Shown here: positions 5,147-11,782 of the stretch, in pieces
Numbering within the stretch: the stretch's first letter is position 1
How the letters are laid out: the number at the start of each line of letters is the position of its first letter
From: CAZSVI01 sp964610205
GTDB taxonomy: Bacteria > Bacillota > Clostridia > DSM-8532
Reading direction: 5' to 3'
DNA length: 12,461 nucleotides
NCBI GenBank assembly: GCA_964610205.1
Contig: CAZSVI010000109.1
Coordinates: forward strand, 1 to 12,461
Translations under genes and position numbers: made by a program
The notes under the pieces: generated by a model
Databases searched by the model: none
Seen by the model: the letters and a program-made list of their open reading frames with translations, nothing else
Told to the model about the DNA's origin: nothing

Positions 5147-6022
5147 ATGAAACAACTACTAGTCCTTAGCGGGAAAGGCGGAACCGGAAAAACGACAATA
5201 GCAAGCGCGTTTATAAAGCTTTCCGACGCCAAGGCTTATGCGGATTGTGACGTAGACGCACCTAATATGCACCTTATTACAGGACAAAGCTCCGAACCAA
5301 AGAAAACAGATTATTATGGTATGCCAAAAGCCGAGATAAATCCTGAACTATGCATCGAATGCGATCAATGCAGACAAAATTGCAGATTTGATGCTATTTC
5401 AGTAGAGAAGACATACAAAGCAGATCCTTTTGCATGTGAAGGATGTGGGGTTTGCGAGGCTGTTTGTCCTGTAGCCGCTGTATCTTTAAAACCGGCTGTA
5501 GCTGGAGAGTTGATGTTGTATGCAAATGAAGGAAAAGTTTTTTCAACAGCACAGCTGAGAATGGGTAGCGGTACCTCTGGAATGCTTGTCACTGAGGTGA
5601 AAAAACAGATGAAATCGGCAGCAGTTAATACAGAGCTTGTAATTATAGACGGCTCTCCTGGTATTGGCTGTCCGGTTATAGCATCCCTTAGTGGCGTTGA
5701 TATGGTTTTGATAGTGGCTGAACCTTCTATATCTGGTATTAGTGATATGGAGCGAATTATAAAAACGGCTGCAAAATTCGGAACAAAAATTGCAGTCTGT
5801 ATAAACAAATTTGATACCAATCTTGCAAATACAGAGCAAATTGAGCTGTTTTGTAAAGGGCAAGGCTTGCCTTTTGTCGGTAAAATACCTTTTGATTCAG
5901 ATGCGGTAAAAGCGATTAATAGCGGGCAAACCATCGTAGATATAAATTGTGCATCGGGAACAGCAGTAAAAGAGACCTGCAGTAAGGTTATGAATCTGCT
6001 GTTTAATGAAATGGCGGGGTGA
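5147..6022 (+). CDS. MinD-superfamily P-loop ATPase with inserted ferredoxin domain (second copy)
   Basis: A 291-residue paralogue of the preceding gene with GGGAGGTG (5134-5141) just upstream of ATG. Walker A is GKGGTGKT (9-16), then 'ADCDVDAPNMHL' (32-43). The ferredoxin insert carries Cys69-72-75-79 and Cys97-100-103-107, the second motif having the usual CxxCxxCxxxCP form. The later part has 'ELVIIDGSPGIGCPVIASLS' (switch II/Walker B region) and 'VDMVLIVAEPSISGISDMER'. The close pairing with the first copy suggests a heterodimer, as MinD-type ATPases dimerise across ATP and this would bring four [4Fe-4S] clusters together. That is inference from fold and context. Only 4 bases separate it from the MBL gene. 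Confidence 0.92.
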   Translation: MKQLLVLSGKGGTGKTTIASAFIKLSDAKAYADCDVDAPNMHLITGQSSEPKKTDYYGMPKAEINPELCIECDQCRQNCRFDAISVEKTYKADPFACEGCGVCEAVCPVAAVSLKPAVAGELMLYANEGKVFSTAQLRMGSGTSGMLVTEVKKQMKSAAVNTELVIIDGSPGIGCPVIASLSGVDMVLIVAEPSISGISDMERIIKTAAKFGTKIAVCINKFDTNLANTEQIELFCKGQGLPFVGKIPFDSDAVKAINSGQTIVDINCASGTAVKETCSKVMNLLFNEMAG

Positions 6023-6026
6023 GATT

Positions 6027-6851
6027 ATGATTATAAAAACATTAGCGGAAAACACATCAATATCGAAAGATTTTGATAGCCAGCATGGTCTTAGCTTATA
6101 TATAAAAACTAAAACCCATAAAATTCTGTTTGATGTTGGGGCAAGTGGATTATTTCATGAAAACGCCAAAAAACTAAATGCTGATATTGCTGACGTTGAT
6201 TTTCTTGTAATTTCACATGGGCATTATGATCATGGCGGCGGACTAAGAACGTTTTTACAGGAAAACACAAAAGCCAAGGTGTTTTTACATTGTCTCGCGT
6301 TTGATAAGCACTATGCTTTACGCTCAAATAATAAAGTGGAATTCATTGGTCTGGAGGATGACCTTAAGCAGAACAGACAAATAGTACTGACTTCTGACCG
6401 GTTTTTTATCAGTAAGGGAATCGAAGTGTTCTCAAACATCATTCAAACAGAACCACGTCCGATATCAAATAGCGGTTTGCTTATGGAGCAAAATGGGCAA
6501 ACAACGGAGGATTCCTTTGCTCATGAACAAAACCTCGTAATAGAGGAAAAAGGGAAAGCGCTTTTAGTAACAGGCTGTGCTCATAATGGCATTGTAAATA
6601 TACTTGAGAATTTTCATATCATAAAAGGCCGTATGCCAGATTATGTGATAGGCGGATTTCATCTTTCCAGCCGTTCATCTGGCGGCAATGAGGACTATGA
6701 TACGATAGACAGAATTGGTAAATACCTATTAGCTGCAAAAGCAAAGTATTATACCTGCCATTGTACAGGCATAGAATCCTATAAACGGTTAAAAGCTATG
6801 ATGGATGGAAGTATAGATTATCTGTCAACAGGCAGTGAAATAAAAATATAA
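6027..6851 (+). CDS. MBL-fold metallo-hydrolase
   Basis: A 274-residue protein. ATG 6027 follows GGGGTGA (6016-6022); the alternative ATG 6006 lies within the previous gene. It has the metallo-beta-lactamase HxHxDH motif as HGHYDH (64-69), the preceding 'KILFDVGASGLFHENA', later 'TGCAHNGIVNIL' (metal histidine and active-site loop) and 'VIGGFHLSS' (late histidine). The pattern is closest to the group related to archaeal 7,8-dihydropterin-6-methyl RFA-P synthase-like proteins, common in anaerobes. Two metal ions (Zn or Fe) are expected. There is no flavodoxin or rubredoxin domain, so it is not a flavodiiron protein. Its substrate is unknown; being wholly inside the operon, it probably serves the same process as the ATPases. 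Confidence 0.88.
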   Translation: MIIKTLAENTSISKDFDSQHGLSLYIKTKTHKILFDVGASGLFHENAKKLNADIADVDFLVISHGHYDHGGGLRTFLQENTKAKVFLHCLAFDKHYALRSNNKVEFIGLEDDLKQNRQIVLTSDRFFISKGIEVFSNIIQTEPRPISNSGLLMEQNGQTTEDSFAHEQNLVIEEKGKALLVTGCAHNGIVNILENFHIIKGRMPDYVIGGFHLSSRSSGGNEDYDTIDRIGKYLLAAKAKYYTCHCTGIESYKRLKAMMDGSIDYLSTGSEIKI

Positions 6852-6869
6852 ATATAAGGAGCTAATATT

Positions 6870-8069
6870 ATGAGCGAAAATTGCAATCAAAGCTGTAGCA
6901 GCTGCTCGGAGGACTGTGCAGAAAGGAAGGAATCAAAAACCGATTTCTCCGAGAAACTACATGAGATGAGTAGCGTCAAAAAGGTCATCGGTGTTATCAG
7001 CGGCAAAGGAGGAGTTGGTAAGTCACTTGTTACTTCTATGCTTGCAGTTACCATGAACAGAATGGGTTATCATTCTGCTATTCTTGATGCGGACGTTACC
7101 GGGCCTTCTATTCCTAAAGCCTTTGGTATCAAAGGAAAAGCGACGGGCAGTGAATTTGGCCTGTTCCCTGTAAAAAGCAAGACAGGTATTGATATAATGT
7201 CTGTTAATTTGCTTTTAGAAAACGATACTGATCCGGTTGTCTGGAGGGGACCGATTATTGCAGGTACAGTAAAGCAGTTCTGGACCGATGTTATCTGGAG
7301 TGATGTAGATTTCATGTTTATCGATATGCCGCCTGGAACAAGTGATGTTCCGCTTACTGTATTCCAATCAATAGCTGTAGATGGAATTATCGTCGTAACC
7401 TCTCCCCAGGAGCTGGTATCCATGATTGTATCTAAAGCAGTCAAAATGGCTGAGATAATGAATATCCCTATCCTTGGACTTGTTGAGAATATGTCTTACT
7501 TTAAATGTCCCGATAACGGTAAGGACTATCAGATATTTGGCGATAGCCATATAGAAGAAATCGCGAAGAAGCATAATTTAAAGGTTCTTGCAAAATTACC
7601 GATCGATTCAAAATTAGCAGCAGCCTGTGATAGAGGTATGATTGAGCTTTTCGACGGTAATTGGCTAAACCCAGTTGCGGAAATAATAGAGAAGATGGAG
7701 GAGAAGAAAATGATTAAAATTGCAGTAGCAAGTGAAAACGAATTGGTGACGGAGCATTTTGGACATTGTGTAAACTTCAATATTTTTGAAGCTGAAAACG
7801 TCAGGATTATAAAGAGTGAGTCCGTACCAAATCCAGGACATAGACCAGGATTCCTGCCAAACTTTCTGAATGATATGGGGGTAAATGTTATCATCTCAGG
7901 TGGCATGGGTGGCGGCGCTATAGATATCTTCAACGAAAAAGGTATAGAGGTTATTGTCGGGGCAAGCGGTAATGCTAAAGCAGCGGCAGAAGCGTACCTG
8001 CAAGGCTCCCTGAAATCTACAGGATCCGTTTGCCATGAGCATCAGCGTCATGATGAATGCGGAGAGTGA
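6870..8069 (+). CDS. Mrp/NBP35-family ATPase fused to a C-terminal NifX domain (MrpORP-like)
   Basis: A 399-residue two-domain protein; AAGGAG (6856-6861) is 8 bases before ATG. Residues 1-20 hold Cys5, 9, 12 and 16, a possible N-terminal cluster site. Residues ~37-275 are an Mrp/ApbC ATPase: Walker A GKGGVGKS (45-52), 'ILDADVTGPSIPKAFGI', 'MFIDMPPGTSDVPLTVFQ' and 'GLVENMSYFKCP'. The normal CPxC metal-bridging pair is altered: Cys213-Pro-Asp-Asn216, so the second cysteine is absent. Residues 281-399 are a NifX-like domain ('MIKIAVASENELVTEHFGHC', 'GVNVIISGGMGGGAIDIFN') ending in a Cys/His tail (CHEHQRHDECGE). This domain order equals MrpORP of Desulfovibrio, an Fe-S carrier linked to the ORP complex. 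It is the last gene of the operon. Confidence 0.92.
   Translation: MSENCNQSCSSCSEDCAERKESKTDFSEKLHEMSSVKKVIGVISGKGGVGKSLVTSMLAVTMNRMGYHSAILDADVTGPSIPKAFGIKGKATGSEFGLFPVKSKTGIDIMSVNLLLENDTDPVVWRGPIIAGTVKQFWTDVIWSDVDFMFIDMPPGTSDVPLTVFQSIAVDGIIVVTSPQELVSMIVSKAVKMAEIMNIPILGLVENMSYFKCPDNGKDYQIFGDSHIEEIAKKHNLKVLAKLPIDSKLAAACDRGMIELFDGNWLNPVAEIIEKMEEKKMIKIAVASENELVTEHFGHCVNFNIFEAENVRIIKSESVPNPGHRPGFLPNFLNDMGVNVIISGGMGGGAIDIFNEKGIEVIVGASGNAKAAAEAYLQGSLKSTGSVCHEHQRHDECGE
7697..7712 (+). promoter_or_regulatory. Internal ribosome site and start at the NifX domain of the fusion
   Basis: GGAGGAG (7697-7703) is 6 bases before an in-frame ATG (7710) that coincides with the first residue of the NifX-like domain. 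Initiation here would release a free 119-residue NifX protein in addition to the full fusion. It may also be a relic of two once-separate genes. Confidence 0.5.
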
Positions 8070-8105
8070 ATAAAAGTTCTCTTAACCAATCTTTATCAAA
8101 TTTCT

Positions 8106-8148
8106 AAGGGACCCCCGCCCAACTTATATAAGTGGGGGTTCCTTGTTT
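8106..8148. terminator. Hairpin terminator between the operon and the convergent minus-strand genes
   Basis: AAGGGACCCCC (8106-8116) pairs with GGGGGTTCCTT (8134-8144), with an inner ACTTATATAAGT stem. The stem is GC-rich and strong, but only CTTGTTT follows, so it is a weaker intrinsic terminator by T-tract. It lies between converging genes and could stop both. Confidence 0.6.
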
Positions 8149-8172
8149 ACCGATGAAGAATGGAGGAGATGT

Positions 8173-8418
8173 TTACGAAAATTTCCCCAAGAGACAGAAA
8201 TACGGCGGACAGCCCGCCTGTATTTCCACCATACTGCCAAAACCGGAAGCCATGCTGATGATTTTGCCGGTAAGCAAATCGTGATATTTTTCCAAATCCC
8301 CATAATACCATGCAAATTTATGAGGGCTTTGTCCTGCGTAAACATTCATAACTTTTTTTCCGCAGATAATTTCATTGCATTGTTCTGCAAGTACAACTGC
8401 CTCTGGCAATTCAATCAT
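8173..8418 (-). pseudogene. Truncated, frame-shifted endonuclease VIII-like (Fpg/Nei family) gene
   Basis: The frame from ATG 8418 begins MIELPEAVVLAEQCNEIICG, the hallmark N-terminus of Fpg/Nei DNA glycosylases (catalytic Pro-Glu after processing; the Clostridia endonuclease VIII-like branch starts MIELPEA). It continues with 'SPHKFAWYYGD' and 'GFGSMVEIQAG', then drifts and stops after 81 residues, against about 260-280 in the family. In the neighbouring frame the sequence resumes as 'AVFLSLGEIFVNIS' and stops at 8147-8149, so at least one frameshift is present. The C-terminal H2TH and zinc finger domains are missing. The start sits just after the zinc-ribbon gene's stop. It is probably non-functional, though the N-terminal domain could be expressed. 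Confidence 0.7.
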
Positions 8419-8423
8419 AAAAA

Positions 8424-8705
8424 TCACCCAACCTGTTTCTTCCACCTTTTCAATTCCGGAAAATACGCATTCATTGCTTTCCGTGCCGTTTCTTCATCTG
8501 GGTATGGATCTCCTTTGGATATAAACGGAATACAGGTTTCAATCATTTCCCCCATCGTTTGTTCGCTTGTAAAAGTTCCATTCTGGTAACAGTAAGTGCA
8601 ATAATCCTCATTTTTACTTCCGTCTGCGTTTGTTCCGTACAAATCCGCATTTCCCAGCGGCATTGCACAACTCTGGCAAATTTTAATTTCAGTGTCTGTC
8701 ATCAT
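8424..8705 (-). CDS. Small zinc-ribbon protein
   Basis: A 93-residue protein. Of three closely spaced ATGs (8711, 8705, 8702), 8705 is preferred because AAGGAG (complement of 8712-8717) abuts 8711 and lies 6 bases from 8705. Cys10 and Cys13 (KICQSCAMPLG) with Cys36 and Cys39 (YCTYCYQNG) make a CxxC...CxxC zinc ribbon, and 'EDYCTYCYQNGTFT' is typical of the 'putative zinc ribbon domain' family (start 'CQSCGMPL'). The C-terminal half is helical ('TMGEMIETCIPF', 'ARKAMNAYFPELKRW'). It follows the WYL regulator on the same strand and shares its operator-like dyad, so it is probably a target of that regulator. Its biochemical role is not known. Confidence 0.85.
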   Translation of the reverse strand: MMTDTEIKICQSCAMPLGNADLYGTNADGSKNEDYCTYCYQNGTFTSEQTMGEMIETCIPFISKGDPYPDEETARKAMNAYFPELKRWKKQVG

Positions 8706-8734
8706 TTCCATCTCCTTTTCACTATGATGCCACT

Positions 8735-8773
8735 ATTGTATGGGAATGAATATGACAACTGTATGTCATGTTG
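8735..8773 (-). promoter_or_regulatory. Promoter and dyad upstream of the zinc-ribbon gene
   Basis: On the minus strand a TACAAT -10 (8740-8735) is preceded by a dyad on the plus strand, AATATGAC (8749-8756) and GTCATGTT (8765-8772), with 8 bases between the arms. The dyad covers the -35 position, where no good TTGACA exists at normal spacing. It overlaps the stop codon of the WYL gene, and its twin lies ahead of that gene. Confidence 0.55.
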
Positions 8774-9689
8774 GTAATGATTTCTGATACTGTTTTAATG
8801 TTTTTTTTATTCTTTCTATAACATTTATCTTTACATGTTCCGGTTCCAGAACTTCAACATAATTGCCGAAGGACAGGATATAGCCGTATATCCACTCATC
8901 TTCAGGAAAAGCTACGGAAACCTCGCAGGTATCGTCATGGTTCTTTTCGATCATCTCACTGTCAAAGTCATCATAAACCCGGTAAAGTATTTCAGGACGG
9001 AATTTCAACCTGAGATATACAAGGGGGATTGGTTCCTTCAAAGGAGAATCAACGAGAGATGCTTCCTGTTTCCTTCTTTCAAAGGTTTCGTTGCTAACTA
9101 AAAGGTTCTTAATCCGGGAGATCCTGAGGGTTCGAAAATTGTTGCGAACCTTGCAGAAGCCCCATAAATACCAGGCCTGTCCTTTATAAATCAGCTTCAT
9201 TGGTTCAATGCTTCGACTGCTTTTCCGACCTGTTGAACTAATGTAATTAAAAGTTAGTACAAGGCGTTTTAGTATTGCCTTCTTTATATCAGAGAACTTG
9301 TTGTATTCATCCGGGTTGCTTCCCCATGGTGACAGGTCTATTTCGACCCAATCGGAGACAACGGTGCTTTTAAACATTCCTGCTAATTTATCCAGAATTG
9401 TTTCAACTTCCGGATATTTTGTTGCCTGCAATGTTTTTAATGCCAAAAGCAGACTTTCACTCTCCTGCCTGGATATCAATGCCCGGTTCAGGGAGTAATC
9501 CTCAAGGAGTGAAATACCTCCTCCGTTTCCTTTGCTTGTATATACGGGGACACCGGCCGAGGAAAGCACATCCAGATCTCTGTAGATGGTTCTGACGGAA
9601 ACCCCGAACCGGTCTGCCAGTTCTCCAGCCGTAATGGTTTTACGGTTTAGCAATATAATGGTTATTTCCAGGAGCCTGTTGATTTTCAT
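8766..9689 (-). CDS. HTH and WYL domain transcriptional regulator (YafY/DeoR-like)
   Basis: A 307-residue regulator. ATG 9689 is chosen because AGGTGG (complement of 9695-9700) is 5 bases upstream; GTG 9698 overlaps that site. Residues ~1-55 are a DeoR-like winged helix ('TITAGELADRFGVSVRTIYR', then 'DLDVLSSAGVPVYTSKGNGGG'). Residues ~130-215 form a WYL domain: 'RLVLTFNYISSTG', 'IEPMKLIYKGQAWYLWGFC' containing the W-Y-L triad, and 'RTLRISRIKNL'. The C-terminus is the usual WCX-like extension. WYL domains bind nucleic acid or nucleotides and often control DNA-damage or defence genes. Near-identical dyads ahead of this gene and the zinc-ribbon gene suggest autoregulation and control of that small operon, which also carried a DNA-repair glycosylase. 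Confidence 0.9.
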   Translation of the reverse strand: MKINRLLEITIILLNRKTITAGELADRFGVSVRTIYRDLDVLSSAGVPVYTSKGNGGGISLLEDYSLNRALISRQESESLLLALKTLQATKYPEVETILDKLAGMFKSTVVSDWVEIDLSPWGSNPDEYNKFSDIKKAILKRLVLTFNYISSTGRKSSRSIEPMKLIYKGQAWYLWGFCKVRNNFRTLRISRIKNLLVSNETFERRKQEASLVDSPLKEPIPLVYLRLKFRPEILYRVYDDFDSEMIEKNHDDTCEVSVAFPEDEWIYGYILSFGNYVEVLEPEHVKINVIERIKKTLKQYQKSLPT

Positions 9690-9722
9690 AGGATCCACCT
9701 ATTTAATTTAGTCAATAAAACC

Positions 9723-9760
9723 ATTATAACATTTTAATATGACAACATACAGTCATATTA
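9723..9760 (-). promoter_or_regulatory. Promoter and perfect dyad upstream of the WYL regulator
   Basis: A minus-strand TATAAT (9728-9723) is preceded by a perfect 9-bp inverted repeat on the plus strand: TAATATGAC (9735-9743), 8 bases, GTCATATTA (9752-9760). The dyad occupies the -35 region. The arrangement matches the site ahead of the zinc-ribbon gene in sequence, arm spacing and distance from the -10. Confidence 0.65.
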
Positions 9761-9816
9761 GGACTATATTTCCTCGAAAGTCTATTTTTACGTTAAATCG
9801 TTTGACAATAAAGGCA

Positions 9817-9863
9817 TTGAGGACGATGAGAACTTATTGTATAATCATAGTATAAAACTATGA
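9817..9863 (+). promoter_or_regulatory. Promoter of the LysR gene with a LysR-type box
   Basis: TTGAGG (9817-9822) and TATAAT (9840-9845) have a 17-bp spacer. Immediately after the -10, TCATAGT (9845-9851) and ACTATGA (9857-9863) form a perfect 7-bp inverted repeat that contains ATAG-N7-CTAT, a T-N11-A LysR box. Its position at the transcript start suggests self-repression. Confidence 0.6.
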
Positions 9864-9875
9864 GCAGGTGAGTTT

Positions 9876-10796
9876 ATGACAATACAGCAGCTTAAATATA
9901 TCATAAAAATTGTTGAATGCGGTTCGATTACCGAAGCCGCAAGACAGCTTTTCATTGCGCAGCCAAGCCTTTCAAACGCGGTTAAGGAACTTGAAACCGA
10001 ACTTGGAATAGAGATATTTTATCGCACGGCAAAAGGAATCTCTTTATCCGTCGATGGTTCGGAATTCCTTTCTTATGCGCGCCAGGTTGTAGAGCAGGTG
10101 GAGCTTATGGAACAACGCTATATGGGTAAAAAACCGTCAAAGCAGCTTTGCTCCGTATCAACCCAGCATTACGCTTTTGCGGTCAATGCTTTTGTAAATC
10201 TTCTCCTGGCCCTGGATGTCGATGAATATGAATTTACGCTTCGTGAAACTAGAACATATGAAATTATTGAGGATGTTAAAAATCTTCGCAGTGAAATTGG
10301 TATTATATATTTCAGTGACTTTAATGAAAAGGTGCTTAATAAGTTACTGAAAGAAAATCACCTGGTGTTCAGTCCCCTTTTTAAAGCCGACCCGCATGTT
10401 TTTATCAGTTCTAATCATCCTCTTGCAGGAAAGAAAGCCGTTACCCTTGAAGATTTGGATAATTACCCGTTCCTTGCGTTTGAACAGGGTGAATATAATT
10501 CATTTTACTTTTCGGAAGAGATTTTAAGTACTGTACCGCATAAAAAAACAATACATGTTAGTGATCGAGCCACTCTTTTCAACCTTTTAATCGGGTTGAA
10601 CGGATATACCATTTGCACTGGGGTTTTAAACAGTGATCTTAACGGAGAAAATATTGTTTCCGTGCCGCTTGTAACAGACGAAAGGATGCTTGTCGGATGG
10701 ATAGCAAGCGAAAAATCCCATCTGAGTTCAATCGCCCTTGATTATATTTCCGAATTGAAACGGATTATTTTCGGATATGGCTATAAGGTAATATAA
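9876..10796 (+). CDS. LysR-family transcriptional regulator
   Basis: A 306-residue LysR protein, of usual length, with CAGGTGA (9865-9871) just upstream of ATG. Residues ~1-60 are the LysR winged helix-turn-helix (MTIQQLKYIIKIVECGSITE, then 'AARQLFIAQPSLSNAVKELE', 'GIEIFYRTAKGISLS'), followed by the linker helix to ~88. Residues ~92-295 are the periplasmic-binding-protein-like effector domain ('EIGIIYFSDFNEKVLNKLL', 'HPLAGKKAVTLEDLDNYPFL', 'LLIGLNGYTICTGVL'). It converges with metF across a shared terminator, so a regulatory link to metF is possible but not shown: no matching box was found ahead of metF. The effector is unknown. Confidence 0.92.
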   Translation: MTIQQLKYIIKIVECGSITEAARQLFIAQPSLSNAVKELETELGIEIFYRTAKGISLSVDGSEFLSYARQVVEQVELMEQRYMGKKPSKQLCSVSTQHYAFAVNAFVNLLLALDVDEYEFTLRETRTYEIIEDVKNLRSEIGIIYFSDFNEKVLNKLLKENHLVFSPLFKADPHVFISSNHPLAGKKAVTLEDLDNYPFLAFEQGEYNSFYFSEEILSTVPHKKTIHVSDRATLFNLLIGLNGYTICTGVLNSDLNGENIVSVPLVTDERMLVGWIASEKSHLSSIALDYISELKRIIFGYGYKVI

Positions 10797-10831
10797 CAAA
10801 TGCTCCGCCTGATTCAGACGGAGCGTTTGTT
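10795..10831. terminator. Bidirectional terminator between the LysR gene and metF
   Basis: AACAAATGCTCCGCCTGA (10795-10812) pairs with TCAGACGGAGCGTTTGTT (10814-10831) with only two imperfect positions. It has A-rich and T-rich flanks on both sides and lies between two converging genes, so it probably ends both transcripts. Confidence 0.85.
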
Positions 10832-10832
10832 A

Positions 10833-11696
10833 TTACGCGGCAAGAAGTGTATTTATTGCTGAATAAATTCTTTGTGCTATATAGGGTTTGTTCATTGTAT
10901 AGAGATGTATTCCGTCAACGTCCTGCGCAATCAAATCGACAATCTGGTCGATGGCGTAGGCAATCCCGGCATCACACAGTGCTTCCGGGTTATTATCGTA
11001 TTTTCCCATTATTGACAGGAACTTTTTGGGGAGGGTTACACCGCAGAGGGAAACCATTCTTTCAATTTGTTTCCTGTTTACTACCGGCATAATTCCTGCT
11101 TCAATCGGAACATTTATCCCGGCGATGGCCGCACGTTCACGGAATGAATAGAAATGGCTGTTGTCGAAAAACAACTGCGTTATAAGCTGGTTGGTTCCGG
11201 CATCCACTTTTACCTTAAGATTACGAATGTCATCAACAAGATTCAGGCATTCTTTGTGACCTTCAGGATAACATGCCCCTATTATATTGAAATCACTATT
11301 TTCACGGATGAAAGTAATCATATCGCTGGCATATATAAAGTCATTCTTTGGTGTATATTCAGGATTAATATCCCCCCTGAGCGCAAGTATATTTTCTACG
11401 CCGTCATTTTTAAGCCCATTAAGCATATTCGATACATCTTCCTTTGTCAGGTTAATGCATGGAAGATGCGCGACACTCTCAATTCCATATACATTTTTTA
11501 CATCCGAAGCTATTTTAAGAGTTTTAGTTTTGTTTTCACTTCCGCCTGCTCCGTAGGTCACACTTATAAAGTCGGGATTTAATCCTCTCAATTCGTCAAT
11601 TGTACTATAAATTGTACTGACAGAGTCATTTTGTCTGGGAGGAAATATTTCAAATGACAATACTTTTTTGGTTTTAAATAATTTGGATATTCTCAT
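10833..11696 (-). CDS. metF: 5,10-methylenetetrahydrofolate reductase
   Basis: A 287-residue protein; AGAGG (complement of 11705-11709) is 8 bases before ATG 11696. It has the MetF TIM-barrel signatures: 'SFEIFPPR' (14-21, with the catalytic Glu16), 'FISVTYGAGGSENKTKTL' (43-60, FAD/folate site), 'VAHLPCINLTKEDV', 'NILALRGDIN' and 'TQLFFDNSHFYSF'. It reduces 5,10-methylene-THF to 5-methyl-THF, using FAD, for methionine synthesis and, in acetogens, the methyl branch of the Wood-Ljungdahl pathway. Length equals the short FAD-only bacterial type. No metV or methyltransferase gene lies beside it, which points to methionine supply, though this is inference. It is followed by the shared terminator, and no SAM riboswitch motif was seen upstream. 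Confidence 0.95.
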   Translation of the reverse strand: MRISKLFKTKKVLSFEIFPPRQNDSVSTIYSTIDELRGLNPDFISVTYGAGGSENKTKTLKIASDVKNVYGIESVAHLPCINLTKEDVSNMLNGLKNDGVENILALRGDINPEYTPKNDFIYASDMITFIRENSDFNIIGACYPEGHKECLNLVDDIRNLKVKVDAGTNQLITQLFFDNSHFYSFRERAAIAGINVPIEAGIMPVVNRKQIERMVSLCGVTLPKKFLSIMGKYDNNPEALCDAGIAYAIDQIVDLIAQDVDGIHLYTMNKPYIAQRIYSAINTLLAA

Positions 11697-11710
11697 AGTG
11701 ATAACCTCTT

Positions 11711-11782
11711 TCAGATTTCATTAGCTGCTGAGGCCATATTTTCAAGGCTCAGGAAAGCTGCTGTTTTCGCTTCGGACAGCAC
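11711..11782 (-). other. Short coding-like frame directly upstream of metF
   Basis: From GTG 11782 the minus strand reads VLSEAKTAAFLSLENMASAA, then NEI and a stop at 11711-11713, ending 14 bases before the metF start. The composition is protein-like and helix-forming, but there is no clear ribosome site and an in-frame stop lies six codons before the GTG. It could be the stub of a gene formerly in front of metF, or a leader peptide. I do not recognise it. Confidence 0.25.

Noticed and set aside
5365..5934. 189-residue minus-strand frame
   Set aside because: Antisense to the second ferredoxin-MinD ATPase, whose cysteine and Walker motifs are intact; no ribosome site.
3942..8069. Nitrogenase (nif) cofactor cluster
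   Set aside because: Only NifX-like and IscU-like domains are present; there are no nifHDK, nifE/N, nifB radical-SAM or nifV genes, and the set fits the ORP-type group better.
8143..8589. 148-residue plus-strand frame
   Set aside because: It is antisense to the zinc-ribbon gene and the Nei-like remnant, both of which have clear family motifs; it is a shadow frame.
9802..9807. Perfect TTGACA upstream of the LysR gene
   Set aside because: It is 32 bp from the TATAAT, too far to pair with it; TTGAGG at 9817 has the right 17-bp spacing.
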